Assembly (NCBI GenBank): GCA_934277975.1
Contig: CAKQWE010000001.1
Span: 62,001-126,000, forward strand
Direction: 5' to 3'
Length of the DNA: 64,000 nt
Source: an uncultured Spirochaetales bacterium
GTDB lineage: Bacteria > Spirochaetota > Spirochaetia > Sphaerochaetales > Sphaerochaetaceae
The translations under genes were made by a program, and so were the position numbers. Under the pieces are notes generated by a model, which saw only the letters and a list, made by a program, of their open reading frames with translations, searched no databases and was not told the origin of the DNA. Each line of letters starts with the position of its first letter. Position 1 is the stretch's first letter. Positions 34,817 through 43,266 of the stretch are shown here, one piece after another.

Positions 34817-35605
34817 CTACACGAGGCCAAAGTGTTCCATAGCCTTGCAGACTCCATCTTCCTCCACCGTAGACGTTGTCCACAAGGCTACTTCTTTGAC
34901 CTCGAGGGGAGCATCACCCATTGCAATGCCGACATCAACGCAGTTGAGCATTTCAATATCATTCTGGCTATCACCAATTGCATAGCTCTTTAGGTTGCTA
35001 TATGGAAACCTTTCCAATACAGCCCGTATAGCCTCCGCCTTGTTTACGCCTTTGAGACGAGTCTGTCCACTTGTCTCATTGTATTCAATGAGGTCGGAAT
35101 GTCTATCTATCATTTCCTTTATTGGCCCAAGAGCTGAAACACTGGGATACTCTATATCCAATGACGAAACTTCCACAAGATCGCCGTTTCTATAGAGATC
35201 TTCAATAGACCGTACGATTCCAGTTTCAAGAGGTGTTGGCACCATCTGTTCAGTACGCAGTACTTCATCCAAGCCTAGAATCAATGCCGGTACTTTGCGT
35301 TCCAGCATAGCTCCAACGGTCTCCACCAACATATCCGGTGAAATGAACTTGTTTTGCAGCACTTCGTTTTCAAGGATGGTTATTGCACCCATACAAGCAA
35401 TGATTCCATCGAATCCAAGAGAAAGGATATCATAGGATATATCCTTTGGAGACCGTCCTGTGCACAGGAAAACTACGTGGTTTCTCTTGTGAAGACTCTT
35501 AAAGCAACTTTTGATGTTGTCATTAACAGTATCCTCGTACCGGCAGAGCGTACCATCTATATCAAAAAAGATGATTGCACGTTCATTGTCTTTCAATGAT
35601 TCCAC
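34817..35605 (-). CDS. HAD-superfamily phosphatase, Cof-type (class IIB)
   Basis: 262 residues. Motif I FFDIDGTLCRYED (about 13-25), motif II CTGRSP with Thr, the IIB cap, and the C-terminal AIGDSQNDIEML (motif IV, about 216-227) identify a sugar-phosphate or cofactor phosphatase. The start is GTG 35605 with GGGGGT 6 nt upstream. It lies 27 nt after the DUF4432 gene and is the last gene of the catabolic cluster, so it may dephosphorylate a pathway intermediate. Confidence 0.88.
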   Translation of the reverse strand: MESLKDNERAIIFFDIDGTLCRYEDTVNDNIKSCFKSLHKRNHVVFLCTGRSPKDISYDILSLGFDGIIACMGAITILENEVLQNKFISPDMLVETVGAMLERKVPALILGLDEVLRTEQMVPTPLETGIVRSIEDLYRNGDLVEVSSLDIEYPSVSALGPIKEMIDRHSDLIEYNETSGQTRLKGVNKAEAIRAVLERFPYSNLKSYAIGDSQNDIEMLNCVDVGIAMGDAPLEVKEVALWTTSTVEEDGVCKAMEHFGLV

Positions 35606-35632
35606 AATAAACCCCCATACACCTTTTATACG

Positions 35633-36748
35633 CTACGACTCTTGTTTGCAACCTTTAAGAATGGAATTTATCTTCTTCTCCATCTTTACGGTTTCCATAG
35701 AATCAAGTTTGCCAAAACAGTATCTGAGTACAGCCTCACCATATCCAGAAAGCTGCTTCATGAGACCGTTCTTCATAGCATAAGCCCTACCCTTCTGGTT
35801 GCCGGTATTTGGAAGGGCGAATCCACAGGAACGTTCATCCTCCGTCCAACTGAACCATCTCAAGCCGTTGTTAAGGATACTGGTGTCGAATCCGACATAG
35901 CAGGAGGTCTGGTCAGGACGAATCTGCATTGCATGGGCCCAGCCGTTTTCATCGGATCTATAATGCATGATGGAACACAGTTCTGGGTTATAGCATTGGG
36001 TTTCAAAGTCAATGACGTCAGCCAGGCTTGGATCCTCCTGCAACCTACTTGTATAATTGTAGAGCCGCTTGGCATCTTCTTCGTCTAGGATGTCTCCAAA
36101 ATCCTCGCGACAGACCTCGATGTTCTGATTGTCTTTGGGTGTGCTATATACCAAACGTGATCCGTTAATCGGCATCCAGTTTATATGGGCCATGTACATA
36201 TAATTGAATGTGTTTGCGCGTAGATTCCTTATATGTCCTGAAACCTCGACCAGCCTTGAGCCTTCATATAAACGAAGTTCCGGACTGAACACATACCCAG
36301 TATCGATTGAAAGCTTGTAGCTATAATCTCCCCCTATAGCAATATATCGCCCTTTTTTGTCTTCGCCGACTTCAACATATACGTTCCTATATTTGGCATG
36401 TGGAAGTTCTCCATGCATTGGGTGGTCATCCTCCTCGGAGGGGTTGCCCATGGCGGTCAGGCCACAGTGAATGAGAAATCCCCCATAACTGAAATTGAAA
36501 ACATCGTCAGTACACTCAGGGCTCTCATACATGGATTTCATGGTCATGTTCTCGCCATCGATGAACAGCCGCCAAACCTGCTGCCCCTGATACGGGAGGA
36601 CTATACATACAACCGGTCCGTTGCTAAGCTCTACAGCTTCAATACCTGATTCATATTTGAAAACTTTGACTGTAAATGGTAAATCATTCAGCAATGGTCT
36701 CTTGGTTTCGTCGAACATAACGGGCCTTAGCAAAAATCTTGCAGACAT
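35633..36748 (-). CDS. DUF4432 / aldose-1-epimerase-like protein
   Basis: 371 residues with the galactose-mutarotase-type beta-sandwich signature of DUF4432: LSNGPVVCIVLPYQGQQVW near residue 45, FLIHCGLTAMGNP and HPMHGELPHAKYRNVYVE around 100-125 (His residues likely catalytic) and a long series of beta strands. It may interconvert anomers or isomers of a sugar handled by the neighbouring enzymes. AGGAGAG precedes ATG 36748. A 34-bp perfect palindrome lies in the 77-nt gap upstream, so this gene may have its own control. Confidence 0.8.
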   Translation of the reverse strand: MSARFLLRPVMFDETKRPLLNDLPFTVKVFKYESGIEAVELSNGPVVCIVLPYQGQQVWRLFIDGENMTMKSMYESPECTDDVFNFSYGGFLIHCGLTAMGNPSEEDDHPMHGELPHAKYRNVYVEVGEDKKGRYIAIGGDYSYKLSIDTGYVFSPELRLYEGSRLVEVSGHIRNLRANTFNYMYMAHINWMPINGSRLVYSTPKDNQNIEVCREDFGDILDEEDAKRLYNYTSRLQEDPSLADVIDFETQCYNPELCSIMHYRSDENGWAHAMQIRPDQTSCYVGFDTSILNNGLRWFSWTEDERSCGFALPNTGNQKGRAYAMKNGLMKQLSGYGEAVLRYCFGKLDSMETVKMEKKINSILKGCKQES

Positions 36749-36765
36749 AAGCTCTCCTTTTATTC

Positions 36766-36799
36766 GAATTTGGCGTAGTGATATCACTACGCCAAATTC
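36766..36799. promoter_or_regulatory. 34-bp perfect palindrome between transporter and DUF4432 genes
   Basis: Two 17-nt arms meet at GTAGTGAT|ATCACTAC and extend to GAATTTGGC/GCCAAATTC without a mismatch. On the transcript it would form a very stable hairpin, not followed by a U tract. It may be a regulator operator, an mRNA-processing hairpin or a weak terminator. Confidence 0.75.
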
Positions 36800-36825
36800 T
36801 ACAACTCGTCTATCACAACCTTGAT

Positions 36826-38328
36826 TTACAGAATAATTCCAAAAGCAGCGAAAAGCACTGCGGAAATAACCCAACACACAACCGTTATCTTGTATTGTGA
36901 GAAGGTCTGGTCCATCAAATCTATACCTCCACACGCTGCACAGGCAAGCATACCACCGTCAGAGGAGAATGCAGTCTGGTATCCCCAAAGGCCAGCGGAA
37001 ATGAGTGCCGCAATAGCCAAAGGAACGTTCGCACCAACGTTGACCGCAACGCCAACGACAATAGGCATTGCTATCAGATACAATGTGTAGTTGAAGGTTA
37101 CCAGCATCTCGGTCAAAGAGAATGCAATGAAGATGATAAGAGGCAGGAAGGTTGGAGATACAAGTTGACTGACAACATCAACAACGTATTCAACGAACCC
37201 AAGATCAGCCAGTCCATTGCAAATGACCAAGCCACAGGTACACATTGTACACATGACAGACATGGAGGAAAGGCCTTCTGTAATGACATCAGCTGCGTCT
37301 ATTGGGGCAAACACACCAGTGATGATGTAATACACAAAAGATGTAATCAAACCCCAGGTCAGTCCATATGTCATGTCCCATTCAAATGCATAGCCAAATG
37401 CAAGTATTGCAACCACGGGCACAATGAAGTGTGTCAGGTTTACCTTTGCCCTTGGTTCCGGCGCCGGCTCCGGAGCAGGTGGTTCCTGAAGGACTCCGTC
37501 TATATAGCGCGGTTTTGCATCAGGAACAACAGAACCGCCCTGTTCAACACGACGATATGCTTCCTTCATTTTTCCAAAGGGCTTTATTGCTCCGCCGATA
37601 ATCAACCAGCACATGAGAAGACAGACAATTGGGAAGAAACAGAAAGGAAGACATTTGGTAAAGAAGTACATCAACCCAGTTTGGTTTCCCACAATATCCA
37701 AATCCCACATATCAATGACAGCACCTATGTAAATGGCCCAAGCGCCTATAGGCAAAAGAGTGGAAAGGTTTGCAGAACTGGCACGCAAGACATAAGCAGT
37801 CATCTCACGAGGAACCTTGAACTCATCGGTCAAAGGGGTGATGCAGTTTCCTACAACAAGAGTGCTTGTGTAATCGTCAACGGCAAGAGGGATGCACAGC
37901 AAAGACGCCATGAACAAAGCTATCTTGCTGCTTTTGGCTTTCTTCGCTATCCAACGAGCAAAGTATGTTCCAGCTCCGCTGATTTTGAAGAGAACCGTAA
38001 CCATACCGCCAAGCATGAACAGGAACAGAACCCAAAAACCATCGGGATCGGTAACGTTTGCGGTAATAGACTCGACAAAACCACCTACAAAACCACTGCG
38101 ATATTTGATGAATACAGTCAATATGGCAGTCAATACGAAACCTTCGACAATCCTGCTTGTCAAAACGATAAACACGAAGATCGCCGCTGGTGGAATCAAG
38201 GTCCAAACCTCATAGTTCGCCCCTTCTTCCAAAACGGGACAGAACAAGCCTATCATCAAGAAACATATCGCAAGAAAAGCGTATGCTATTATGTTCTTGA
38301 CGTTTCCACGAGTCAATTTTTTCTGCAT
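36826..38328 (-). CDS. NhaC-family Na+/H+ (or substrate) antiporter
   Basis: 500 residues, about twelve membrane helices with a cytoplasmic loop near residues 270-300 that is Pro/Glu-rich (EPPAPEPAPEPRAK). The helix 5 region DDYTSTLVVGNCITPLTDEF and the following SSANLSTLLPIGAW are typical of NhaC-type transporters. Members of this family exchange Na+ for H+ or for organic substrates such as malate. Its position inside a sugar-catabolism operon, with no other uptake gene, suggests it brings in the substrate. AGGAGG precedes ATG. Confidence 0.85.
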   Translation of the reverse strand: MQKKLTRGNVKNIIAYAFLAICFLMIGLFCPVLEEGANYEVWTLIPPAAIFVFIVLTSRIVEGFVLTAILTVFIKYRSGFVGGFVESITANVTDPDGFWVLFLFMLGGMVTVLFKISGAGTYFARWIAKKAKSSKIALFMASLLCIPLAVDDYTSTLVVGNCITPLTDEFKVPREMTAYVLRASSANLSTLLPIGAWAIYIGAVIDMWDLDIVGNQTGLMYFFTKCLPFCFFPIVCLLMCWLIIGGAIKPFGKMKEAYRRVEQGGSVVPDAKPRYIDGVLQEPPAPEPAPEPRAKVNLTHFIVPVVAILAFGYAFEWDMTYGLTWGLITSFVYYIITGVFAPIDAADVITEGLSSMSVMCTMCTCGLVICNGLADLGFVEYVVDVVSQLVSPTFLPLIIFIAFSLTEMLVTFNYTLYLIAMPIVVGVAVNVGANVPLAIAALISAGLWGYQTAFSSDGGMLACAACGGIDLMDQTFSQYKITVVCWVISAVLFAAFGIIL

Positions 38329-38355
38329 TCGATTCCTCCTTTTTGCACAATGCAG

Positions 38356-39186
38356 TCAACCCTGTTTCAACCCAACGTTCTCAAGCGATTGTCTAATCAC
38401 TCTTATTGCACGTTGATTGAACAAAATAGGTTCTGTGCGATATTCATCAAAAAGCTCTACAGAGCAATACCCGTCGTATCCATACGAATCCAACATTGAG
38501 AGGACCTCTTCCACTGGAAGTTCTCCATCTCCAAGAATCAGATGGTCTTCGACATCTTTCTTGCAATCGACAAGGTGGACATGGACCAAATCCTTGCCAA
38601 GCTTCTCAAAGTAATTGGAAGACGGCTCTCCTACAGTAAGAGGAGCAGCCAAATCCAACATCGCTTTGACCTTTGGACTATCTATCTCCTTGAGAGCTCT
38701 GACTGTGTCATCGGATCGTATAAGGATATTGCCTTCCCAAGGAGTGACGGTCTCAAGAATCATTGTCACGCCATCAACAGACTCCGAATAGGCAGCGAGT
38801 TCCTTCATGTATTTGATGAATTGAGCCCAATCTTCATCAGTGCTGTATTCATAACTGCACTGCAGGGCGGCCATGACCATATAAGGGCAACCGATGGCTT
38901 TGCAAAAATCGATGCATTGACGGAAATACTCCATACTTTCATCGATCCATCTCTGATCTCTCCATAGCAAACAAGCCATTTCCGGCTCAAATGACACTAT
39001 AGGAAGATTGTACTTCGCAGAAAGATCTTTGATTTTTTGGATATCCTCAGGCCTCATATCCGGGGCATAAGCGTGAGGACGACCTCCCCATATTTCAATA
39101 CCGTCATAGCCGAACTTCGAGGCTACTTCAAAGCTCTTTTCTATAGGCCACCTATGAAGACTGTTCGTGAAAAAAGAAATCTTCAT
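38356..39186 (-). CDS. TIM-barrel epimerase, FrlC-like (xylose-isomerase-like fold)
   Basis: 276 residues of the AP-endonuclease-2/sugar-isomerase superfamily. The segment YDGIEIWGGRPHAYAPD (about 29-45) and the C-terminal YCSVELFDEYRTEP (about 239-252) match my memory of fructoselysine 3-epimerase FrlC closely. Metal-binding acids would be Glu in ILETVTPWEGN and Asp/His in the MLDLAAP and VHVHLVDC segments. It would epimerise a ketose-type substrate. It overlaps the upstream kinase gene by 4 nt (ATGA). Exact substrate unknown. Confidence 0.84.
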   Translation of the reverse strand: MKISFFTNSLHRWPIEKSFEVASKFGYDGIEIWGGRPHAYAPDMRPEDIQKIKDLSAKYNLPIVSFEPEMACLLWRDQRWIDESMEYFRQCIDFCKAIGCPYMVMAALQCSYEYSTDEDWAQFIKYMKELAAYSESVDGVTMILETVTPWEGNILIRSDDTVRALKEIDSPKVKAMLDLAAPLTVGEPSSNYFEKLGKDLVHVHLVDCKKDVEDHLILGDGELPVEEVLSMLDSYGYDGYCSVELFDEYRTEPILFNQRAIRVIRQSLENVGLKQG

Positions 39187-40145
39187 TTTTCCTCCTTTGA
39201 TTTAAAGAAATCCAAAACCTCTTTCATTTCGTTAAGGTAGAGATACTTGCCAATGACTCCATCCGTCCCTGGCTTTTGGACAAGCCATGCGCAATACTTG
39301 TTGGAATACTCAAGCGACTCCTGTACAGACATACCCCAGATAAGACACTGCACGAAAACAGCCAAGAAGGCATCTCCTGCACCGCTTTCATCGACCACGT
39401 TGACTTTGATTCCGGATACACGTCCTAGACCCCTTTCTCCGTAATGAAGAGCACCTTCTCCACCAAGTGTTATGAGAACGTTCTTTACTTTGTACTTTTC
39501 ACATAGTCGCTTTGCGGCATCCATCCAGTCGTTTGTTTCTTCCTTCGTTGCACCAAGAAGCATCAAAGCCTCTATTTCATTGACAGCCATGGTATCGACA
39601 AAAGGCATCTCGATGACTTCTGAAGAATCATCGAAAGGACTTGGATTGATGAAAACCCTCATGCCTAGTTCGCAACCAACCCTTGCGCTTTCATATGCTA
39701 CGGAATGAGGTATCTCAAAACCCGTAATCATGTATTCAGCACCTTTCAGTTCCTTCAAATGTAAAACAGCCTCTTCAACAGTTATGTCGGATTCTGGTGA
39801 ATCGAAGTTGAATATCAAATTCTCGCCGTTTTCAGCCACCAGAATAAGACCCAGGCTGGTTTTGATACCATCCTGCAACCAGAAATGCTCCAAATGAACC
39901 CCTGAATCCTGAAGCCACTGTTCGTTCAGCTCACCACCATCGTCCTTGCCGGCCTTACCAATGTAAGACACATCTCCTCCAAGACGTCCAATCACTATCG
40001 CGCAGTTGACGCCCTTGCCGGAATCCTTGCAATAATGAAGGTTGGTCGGTATAGCAGTTTCCCCTTTTTTAGGAATGCGAACCACATTGCAACATTGCCC
40101 TATGCCATTACCATTGATGCATACTACTTTTGGTATATGTCCCAT
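39183..40145 (-). CDS. PfkB/ribokinase-family sugar kinase 1
   Basis: 320 residues. The N-terminal DSGKGVNCAIVIGRLGGDVSYIGKAG motif and C-terminal ESGAGDAF (about 253-260, catalytic base Asp258, anion hole GAG) define the family. It shares much sequence with kinase 2 in the same operon, including the AENGENLIFNFD region, so the two arose by duplication. ATP-dependent phosphorylation of a sugar or sugar-amine hydroxyl is expected. GAGG precedes ATG; only 12 nt separate it from the lyase gene. Confidence 0.9.
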   Translation of the reverse strand: MGHIPKVVCINGNGIGQCCNVVRIPKKGETAIPTNLHYCKDSGKGVNCAIVIGRLGGDVSYIGKAGKDDGGELNEQWLQDSGVHLEHFWLQDGIKTSLGLILVAENGENLIFNFDSPESDITVEEAVLHLKELKGAEYMITGFEIPHSVAYESARVGCELGMRVFINPSPFDDSSEVIEMPFVDTMAVNEIEALMLLGATKEETNDWMDAAKRLCEKYKVKNVLITLGGEGALHYGERGLGRVSGIKVNVVDESGAGDAFLAVFVQCLIWGMSVQESLEYSNKYCAWLVQKPGTDGVIGKYLYLNEMKEVLDFFKSKEEK

Positions 40146-40157
40146 ATTGGCCTCGAA

Positions 40158-41075
40158 TCAATATCTCTTTGTAATGCCGAATTCCTTGACCATTTCATCA
40201 AACTTCCAAAGCTCTTCCTCTGGGATGTAAAGCATATGGTCAGGATGTCGTGTACCTTGGACGTTCACACAAGCGGTGTATTTCATTGCATAGATATATG
40301 CAGCTGAATCAGGAAACTGCTGCATGAATGTACGAAGTTTCAACACTATACGCTGCGCCTGCCAAGCCTTCTCGTACTCGCCGGCTTTGAAGTAATCGTA
40401 GATGTCTTTCATCTGATCGAGGAAAGGAACGCTCATGAAACTTACAGAAGCGGAAGCACCCATAGCCATGTGGGTAAACAAAGTCGCATCCGAGCCGGAA
40501 ATGATACTGAAGTCATCTTTCAGATCGTCCAATGCATCTATACACTTGTTCAGATGAATTATGTCACGAGTCGCATCCTTATACCCCCTCAGATTAGGAT
40601 ACTCATGTGCCAGTCTTCCAAGCATCTCAGGAGTGAACAGCTCGTTCATCTCACGACAGTTGAAAGCCAACATAGGAACATCTGGAGCAGCCTCCAACTG
40701 AGCACTCAAGTACTGATGGGCAGCCTCTTGGGTAAGCTGGTAGAATGGGGGCAAAGAGATGGACATTGCCTTAACGTCCAGCTTTCTGTATTCCTTTACC
40801 AACCACAACGCATCTCTGAGACAATTCGCCAACACAACTGCAACAATCAAGCAATCAGTCCCCTTGACTGCTTCCTGTGCACATTTGATGACTTCAAGGC
40901 GCTCTTCAAGAGACAAAGAATAGGTTTCATCTCCAAACCCGTTGACAAACAAGCCGCTAGCACCTCTCATGGCTAGGTTCTTGAAGAGGTCATGAGTAAC
41001 ATCAAAATCAATCGAGCCATCCTTGTGATAGGAAATCATCGGCTCCGAAATGATACCGTTAAAGTATTTTGCCAT
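40158..41075 (-). CDS. DapA/NanA-family class I lyase with altered active site
   Basis: 305 residues of the DHDPS/N-acetylneuraminate-lyase TIM barrel. The Schiff-base Lys is K166 in GYKDATRD. The usual Y-N-x-P motif reads AFNCRE, so the catalytic Tyr is F138, and the GTTGE/GSTGE carboxylate-binding motif is GFGDE (46-50). The substrate may therefore not be a typical 2-keto acid, or proton transfer uses another residue. ATG 41075 has AAAAAGGAG in front. Cleavage or dehydration of a sugar-derived intermediate is expected from the family. Confidence 0.86.
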   Translation of the reverse strand: MAKYFNGIISEPMISYHKDGSIDFDVTHDLFKNLAMRGASGLFVNGFGDETYSLSLEERLEVIKCAQEAVKGTDCLIVAVVLANCLRDALWLVKEYRKLDVKAMSISLPPFYQLTQEAAHQYLSAQLEAAPDVPMLAFNCREMNELFTPEMLGRLAHEYPNLRGYKDATRDIIHLNKCIDALDDLKDDFSIISGSDATLFTHMAMGASASVSFMSVPFLDQMKDIYDYFKAGEYEKAWQAQRIVLKLRTFMQQFPDSAAYIYAMKYTACVNVQGTRHPDHMLYIPEEELWKFDEMVKEFGITKRY

Positions 41076-41100
41076 ATCAAACTCCTTTTTTTGTTTTAAT

Positions 41101-42057
41101 TCAGAATAGAAGATCGTCCCTTCCGAGTTCCTTGAATATTGAAGGAATCTGGTTTCTCCAAGGATAATGCTCAAGGGATCCTTGTTTGGTAACTGTATAC
41201 GCAGCATAGACATTTGCCCATGTCATTGCTTCTTTGAGGGTTTTGCCTTCATTCATGCAATAGGTTATTGCTCCAAGAAAGCCATCTCCCGCACCAGTTT
41301 CATCCACCATTTCAACTTTGACACCTGGACACATGAAAGCCTCATCGGCAGTGACGGCAGCAGATCCTTTACCACCAAGAGTCATGACTACGTTGGAACA
41401 CCCGTACTTCTCAATAAGGAGACGTCCTAGTCTCTCCCAGCCAAGATCCTCTTTGTCGTCGATACCCAACAACTCATAGGACTCACCTTCATTCACCACA
41501 AGATAATCGACATAAGGCATCTTCTCGAGCTTCATACCCACGCGCAGAGGACTAGGGTTGAGAAGGGTTGTCATACCAAGTTCCTTGCCGGTTCTGCAGG
41601 CTTGGAGACCTGATTCCACTGCCTGTGCAAATCCAGCTATCACATACCTGGCACCCGCCATTTTACGAATGCAACGGTCCACTTCATCAGGTTGGACGCC
41701 ACATATGTCATTGTCAAAATCGAGTAGCATGTTCTCGCCGTTTTCAGCGATGATGCATAGACCCAAGCACGATTCAATGGAGGGATCCAACCAATAGTAG
41801 GTAGTGTCCACATTGGACTCCCCCATCCACTTGTAGCCAAGCTCACCACATTGATCAACGCCACATTTGCCAACAAAGGCAACGCTTCCGCCAAGTCTTC
41901 CAATGGCACAAGCGGCATTGGTACCCTTACCAGCATCCATCTCGAACCGACGGTTATACGCGATACAAGTTTCACCTGGGTTTGGAATGCGCTTCACATC
42001 GCAATACTCGCCAAGACCATGGCCGTTGCAAACAATTATCTGAGGAATTTTCGCCAT
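41101..42057 (-). CDS. PfkB/ribokinase-family sugar kinase 2
   Basis: 318 residues. N-terminal MDAGKGTNAACAIGRLGG, internal ENGENMLLDFDND and C-terminal DETGAGDGF (catalytic Asp258) identify it. Paralogue of kinase 1 nearby. The ATG at 42057 lies one base after the NagB-like stop, so it is coupled to that gene; upstream in-frame ATGs lie inside the neighbour and were rejected. Two related kinases in one operon suggest two different substrates or two epimeric forms. Confidence 0.9.
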   Translation of the reverse strand: MAKIPQIIVCNGHGLGEYCDVKRIPNPGETCIAYNRRFEMDAGKGTNAACAIGRLGGSVAFVGKCGVDQCGELGYKWMGESNVDTTYYWLDPSIESCLGLCIIAENGENMLLDFDNDICGVQPDEVDRCIRKMAGARYVIAGFAQAVESGLQACRTGKELGMTTLLNPSPLRVGMKLEKMPYVDYLVVNEGESYELLGIDDKEDLGWERLGRLLIEKYGCSNVVMTLGGKGSAAVTADEAFMCPGVKVEMVDETGAGDGFLGAITYCMNEGKTLKEAMTWANVYAAYTVTKQGSLEHYPWRNQIPSIFKELGRDDLLF

Positions 42058-42058
42058 T

Positions 42059-42955
42059 TCACCTAACCTCTGTAAAAATGCCATCAACGATAGGAGGCTG
42101 CGCTGTTGCACTATCTGTTAGAACCACAACTTCTGGAATGTATTTGGGGAACAATGTTGCTGGATATTCCACTGTGGGTTCACTGAACATCAGCACCCGA
42201 ATCGAAGTCTGCTTCCAGCTACCAGTTGTAACCATGAACACTGCCTTCTTCGCCGTCAACATGGATTTGAAGCCAATGGTAACCGCCATAGGAGGGACGA
42301 TTTGAACGAATCCTCCGATATCCCGTTCGCTGAGGGAGATTAGAGTATCCTCATTCAAATGAACAATACGCGTCTTTGATTCAGCATATTCATCAACGCT
42401 TATACTGTAATATGGAGAGTTCGGGGCTTCGCAAAAAGCAACGAGACCTTTATAGCCCAAACCTGCATAAACAGTGTCAACGCCACCGAGCTCTTCAACC
42501 TTTTTGTCCAGATAGTCGATGTCGTTGATATCCGGCCATATACGGTGGTCCTCTGGGATATTCAAGTCTTCATCAATAAGTCCGTAGAAATCATGAAGCA
42601 TATTGGCCTTAAGACTGAAGTAGTTGTTGGTTTCTGGATATGGCCGCCCCTGCCAATCAAGGAATTCATCCATGTGGAAAACATATACGTTTTTCAAATC
42701 AATGCGCTCCGCATTGACCCTTTCTGCAAAGTACTTATACTGCCCCATAGGTCCTGCAGGAAGCACCCATTTTGTTGGTTTCCCCGCAGCATTATTGGAA
42801 ACAACTTCCTCAATCATCATGTCTGCAGCTCTTTTCGAAACTTCTTTTTTTTCAAGAATCCTAAGCTTTACTTTTGAATTTTGATGCTTTTCCAGTTGTT
42901 CTGCAGGTATGCTGCACCATTCAATCATCTTTTGGGGATTCATATATGATGCCAT
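42059..42955 (-). CDS. NagB-like protein lacking the ring-opening residues
   Basis: 298 residues of the glucosamine-6-phosphate isomerase/deaminase superfamily. VFHMDEFLDW (D96, equivalent to the proton-transfer Asp72 of NagB) and the following NNYFSLKANMLHDFYG are conserved. The motif that in NagB reads GxGxDGHIAFNE is GLGYKGLVAFCE here: Asp141 becomes Lys169 and His143 becomes Leu171, while Glu148 is kept (E176). The chemistry or substrate probably differs from GlcN6P deamination. First gene of the operon, GGAGG before ATG, divergent from two GntR regulators. Confidence 0.86.
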   Translation of the reverse strand: MASYMNPQKMIEWCSIPAEQLEKHQNSKVKLRILEKKEVSKRAADMMIEEVVSNNAAGKPTKWVLPAGPMGQYKYFAERVNAERIDLKNVYVFHMDEFLDWQGRPYPETNNYFSLKANMLHDFYGLIDEDLNIPEDHRIWPDINDIDYLDKKVEELGGVDTVYAGLGYKGLVAFCEAPNSPYYSISVDEYAESKTRIVHLNEDTLISLSERDIGGFVQIVPPMAVTIGFKSMLTAKKAVFMVTTGSWKQTSIRVLMFSEPTVEYPATLFPKYIPEVVVLTDSATAQPPIVDGIFTEVR

Positions 42956-43266
42956 TTTTCCTCCTTTTCGCTTTGGGAATAGTACACATTGCTAAACATA
43001 CATAGTATACATATATCCCATAACACTTGTTGTTTTTAACATACCTCTTGTATCATACTTTTGTCAATTGTTTTTTGATGTGCCAATCAGACAGTTTTCA
43101 GTTACCTTCATTTAATGCTAGCTCGCTGAAGTTCTATCTCTGTGATTGCCAATGGAATTGTTATTTAAATCCATGACCGACTGTTTGCAAAGTTTACATA
43201 ATCCTATACAATCCAAACTATGTATAGCTGAGTTCTATACATATACATGCAAAGGGGTAACACTGT
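42956..43266. promoter_or_regulatory. Divergent control region of the catabolic operon and GntR genes
   Basis: 311 bp AT-rich gap holding promoters for both directions. Related half-sites rich in TATACATA occur at about 43005-43015 and 43203-43243. The best candidate operator is described separately. No RNA gene or reading frame supported. Confidence 0.5.
43219..43243. promoter_or_regulatory. Candidate GntR operator (9-bp inverted repeat, 7-bp spacer)
   Basis: TATGTATAG and CTATACATA are perfect inverted arms separated by CTGAGTT, 24-48 bp upstream of the first GntR start. CTATACA also occurs singly at 43204-43210, and GTATACATA near 43005, which could bind a second dimer next to the catabolic promoter. 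Confidence 0.55.

Noticed and set aside
37165..38499. 444-codon plus-strand frame
   Set aside because: Antisense to the NhaC-family gene; composition is Cys/His/Lys-rich and unlike a real protein.
42956..43266. Riboswitch or leader RNA before the NagB-like gene
   Set aside because: No conserved fold recognised; inverted repeats fit protein operators better.
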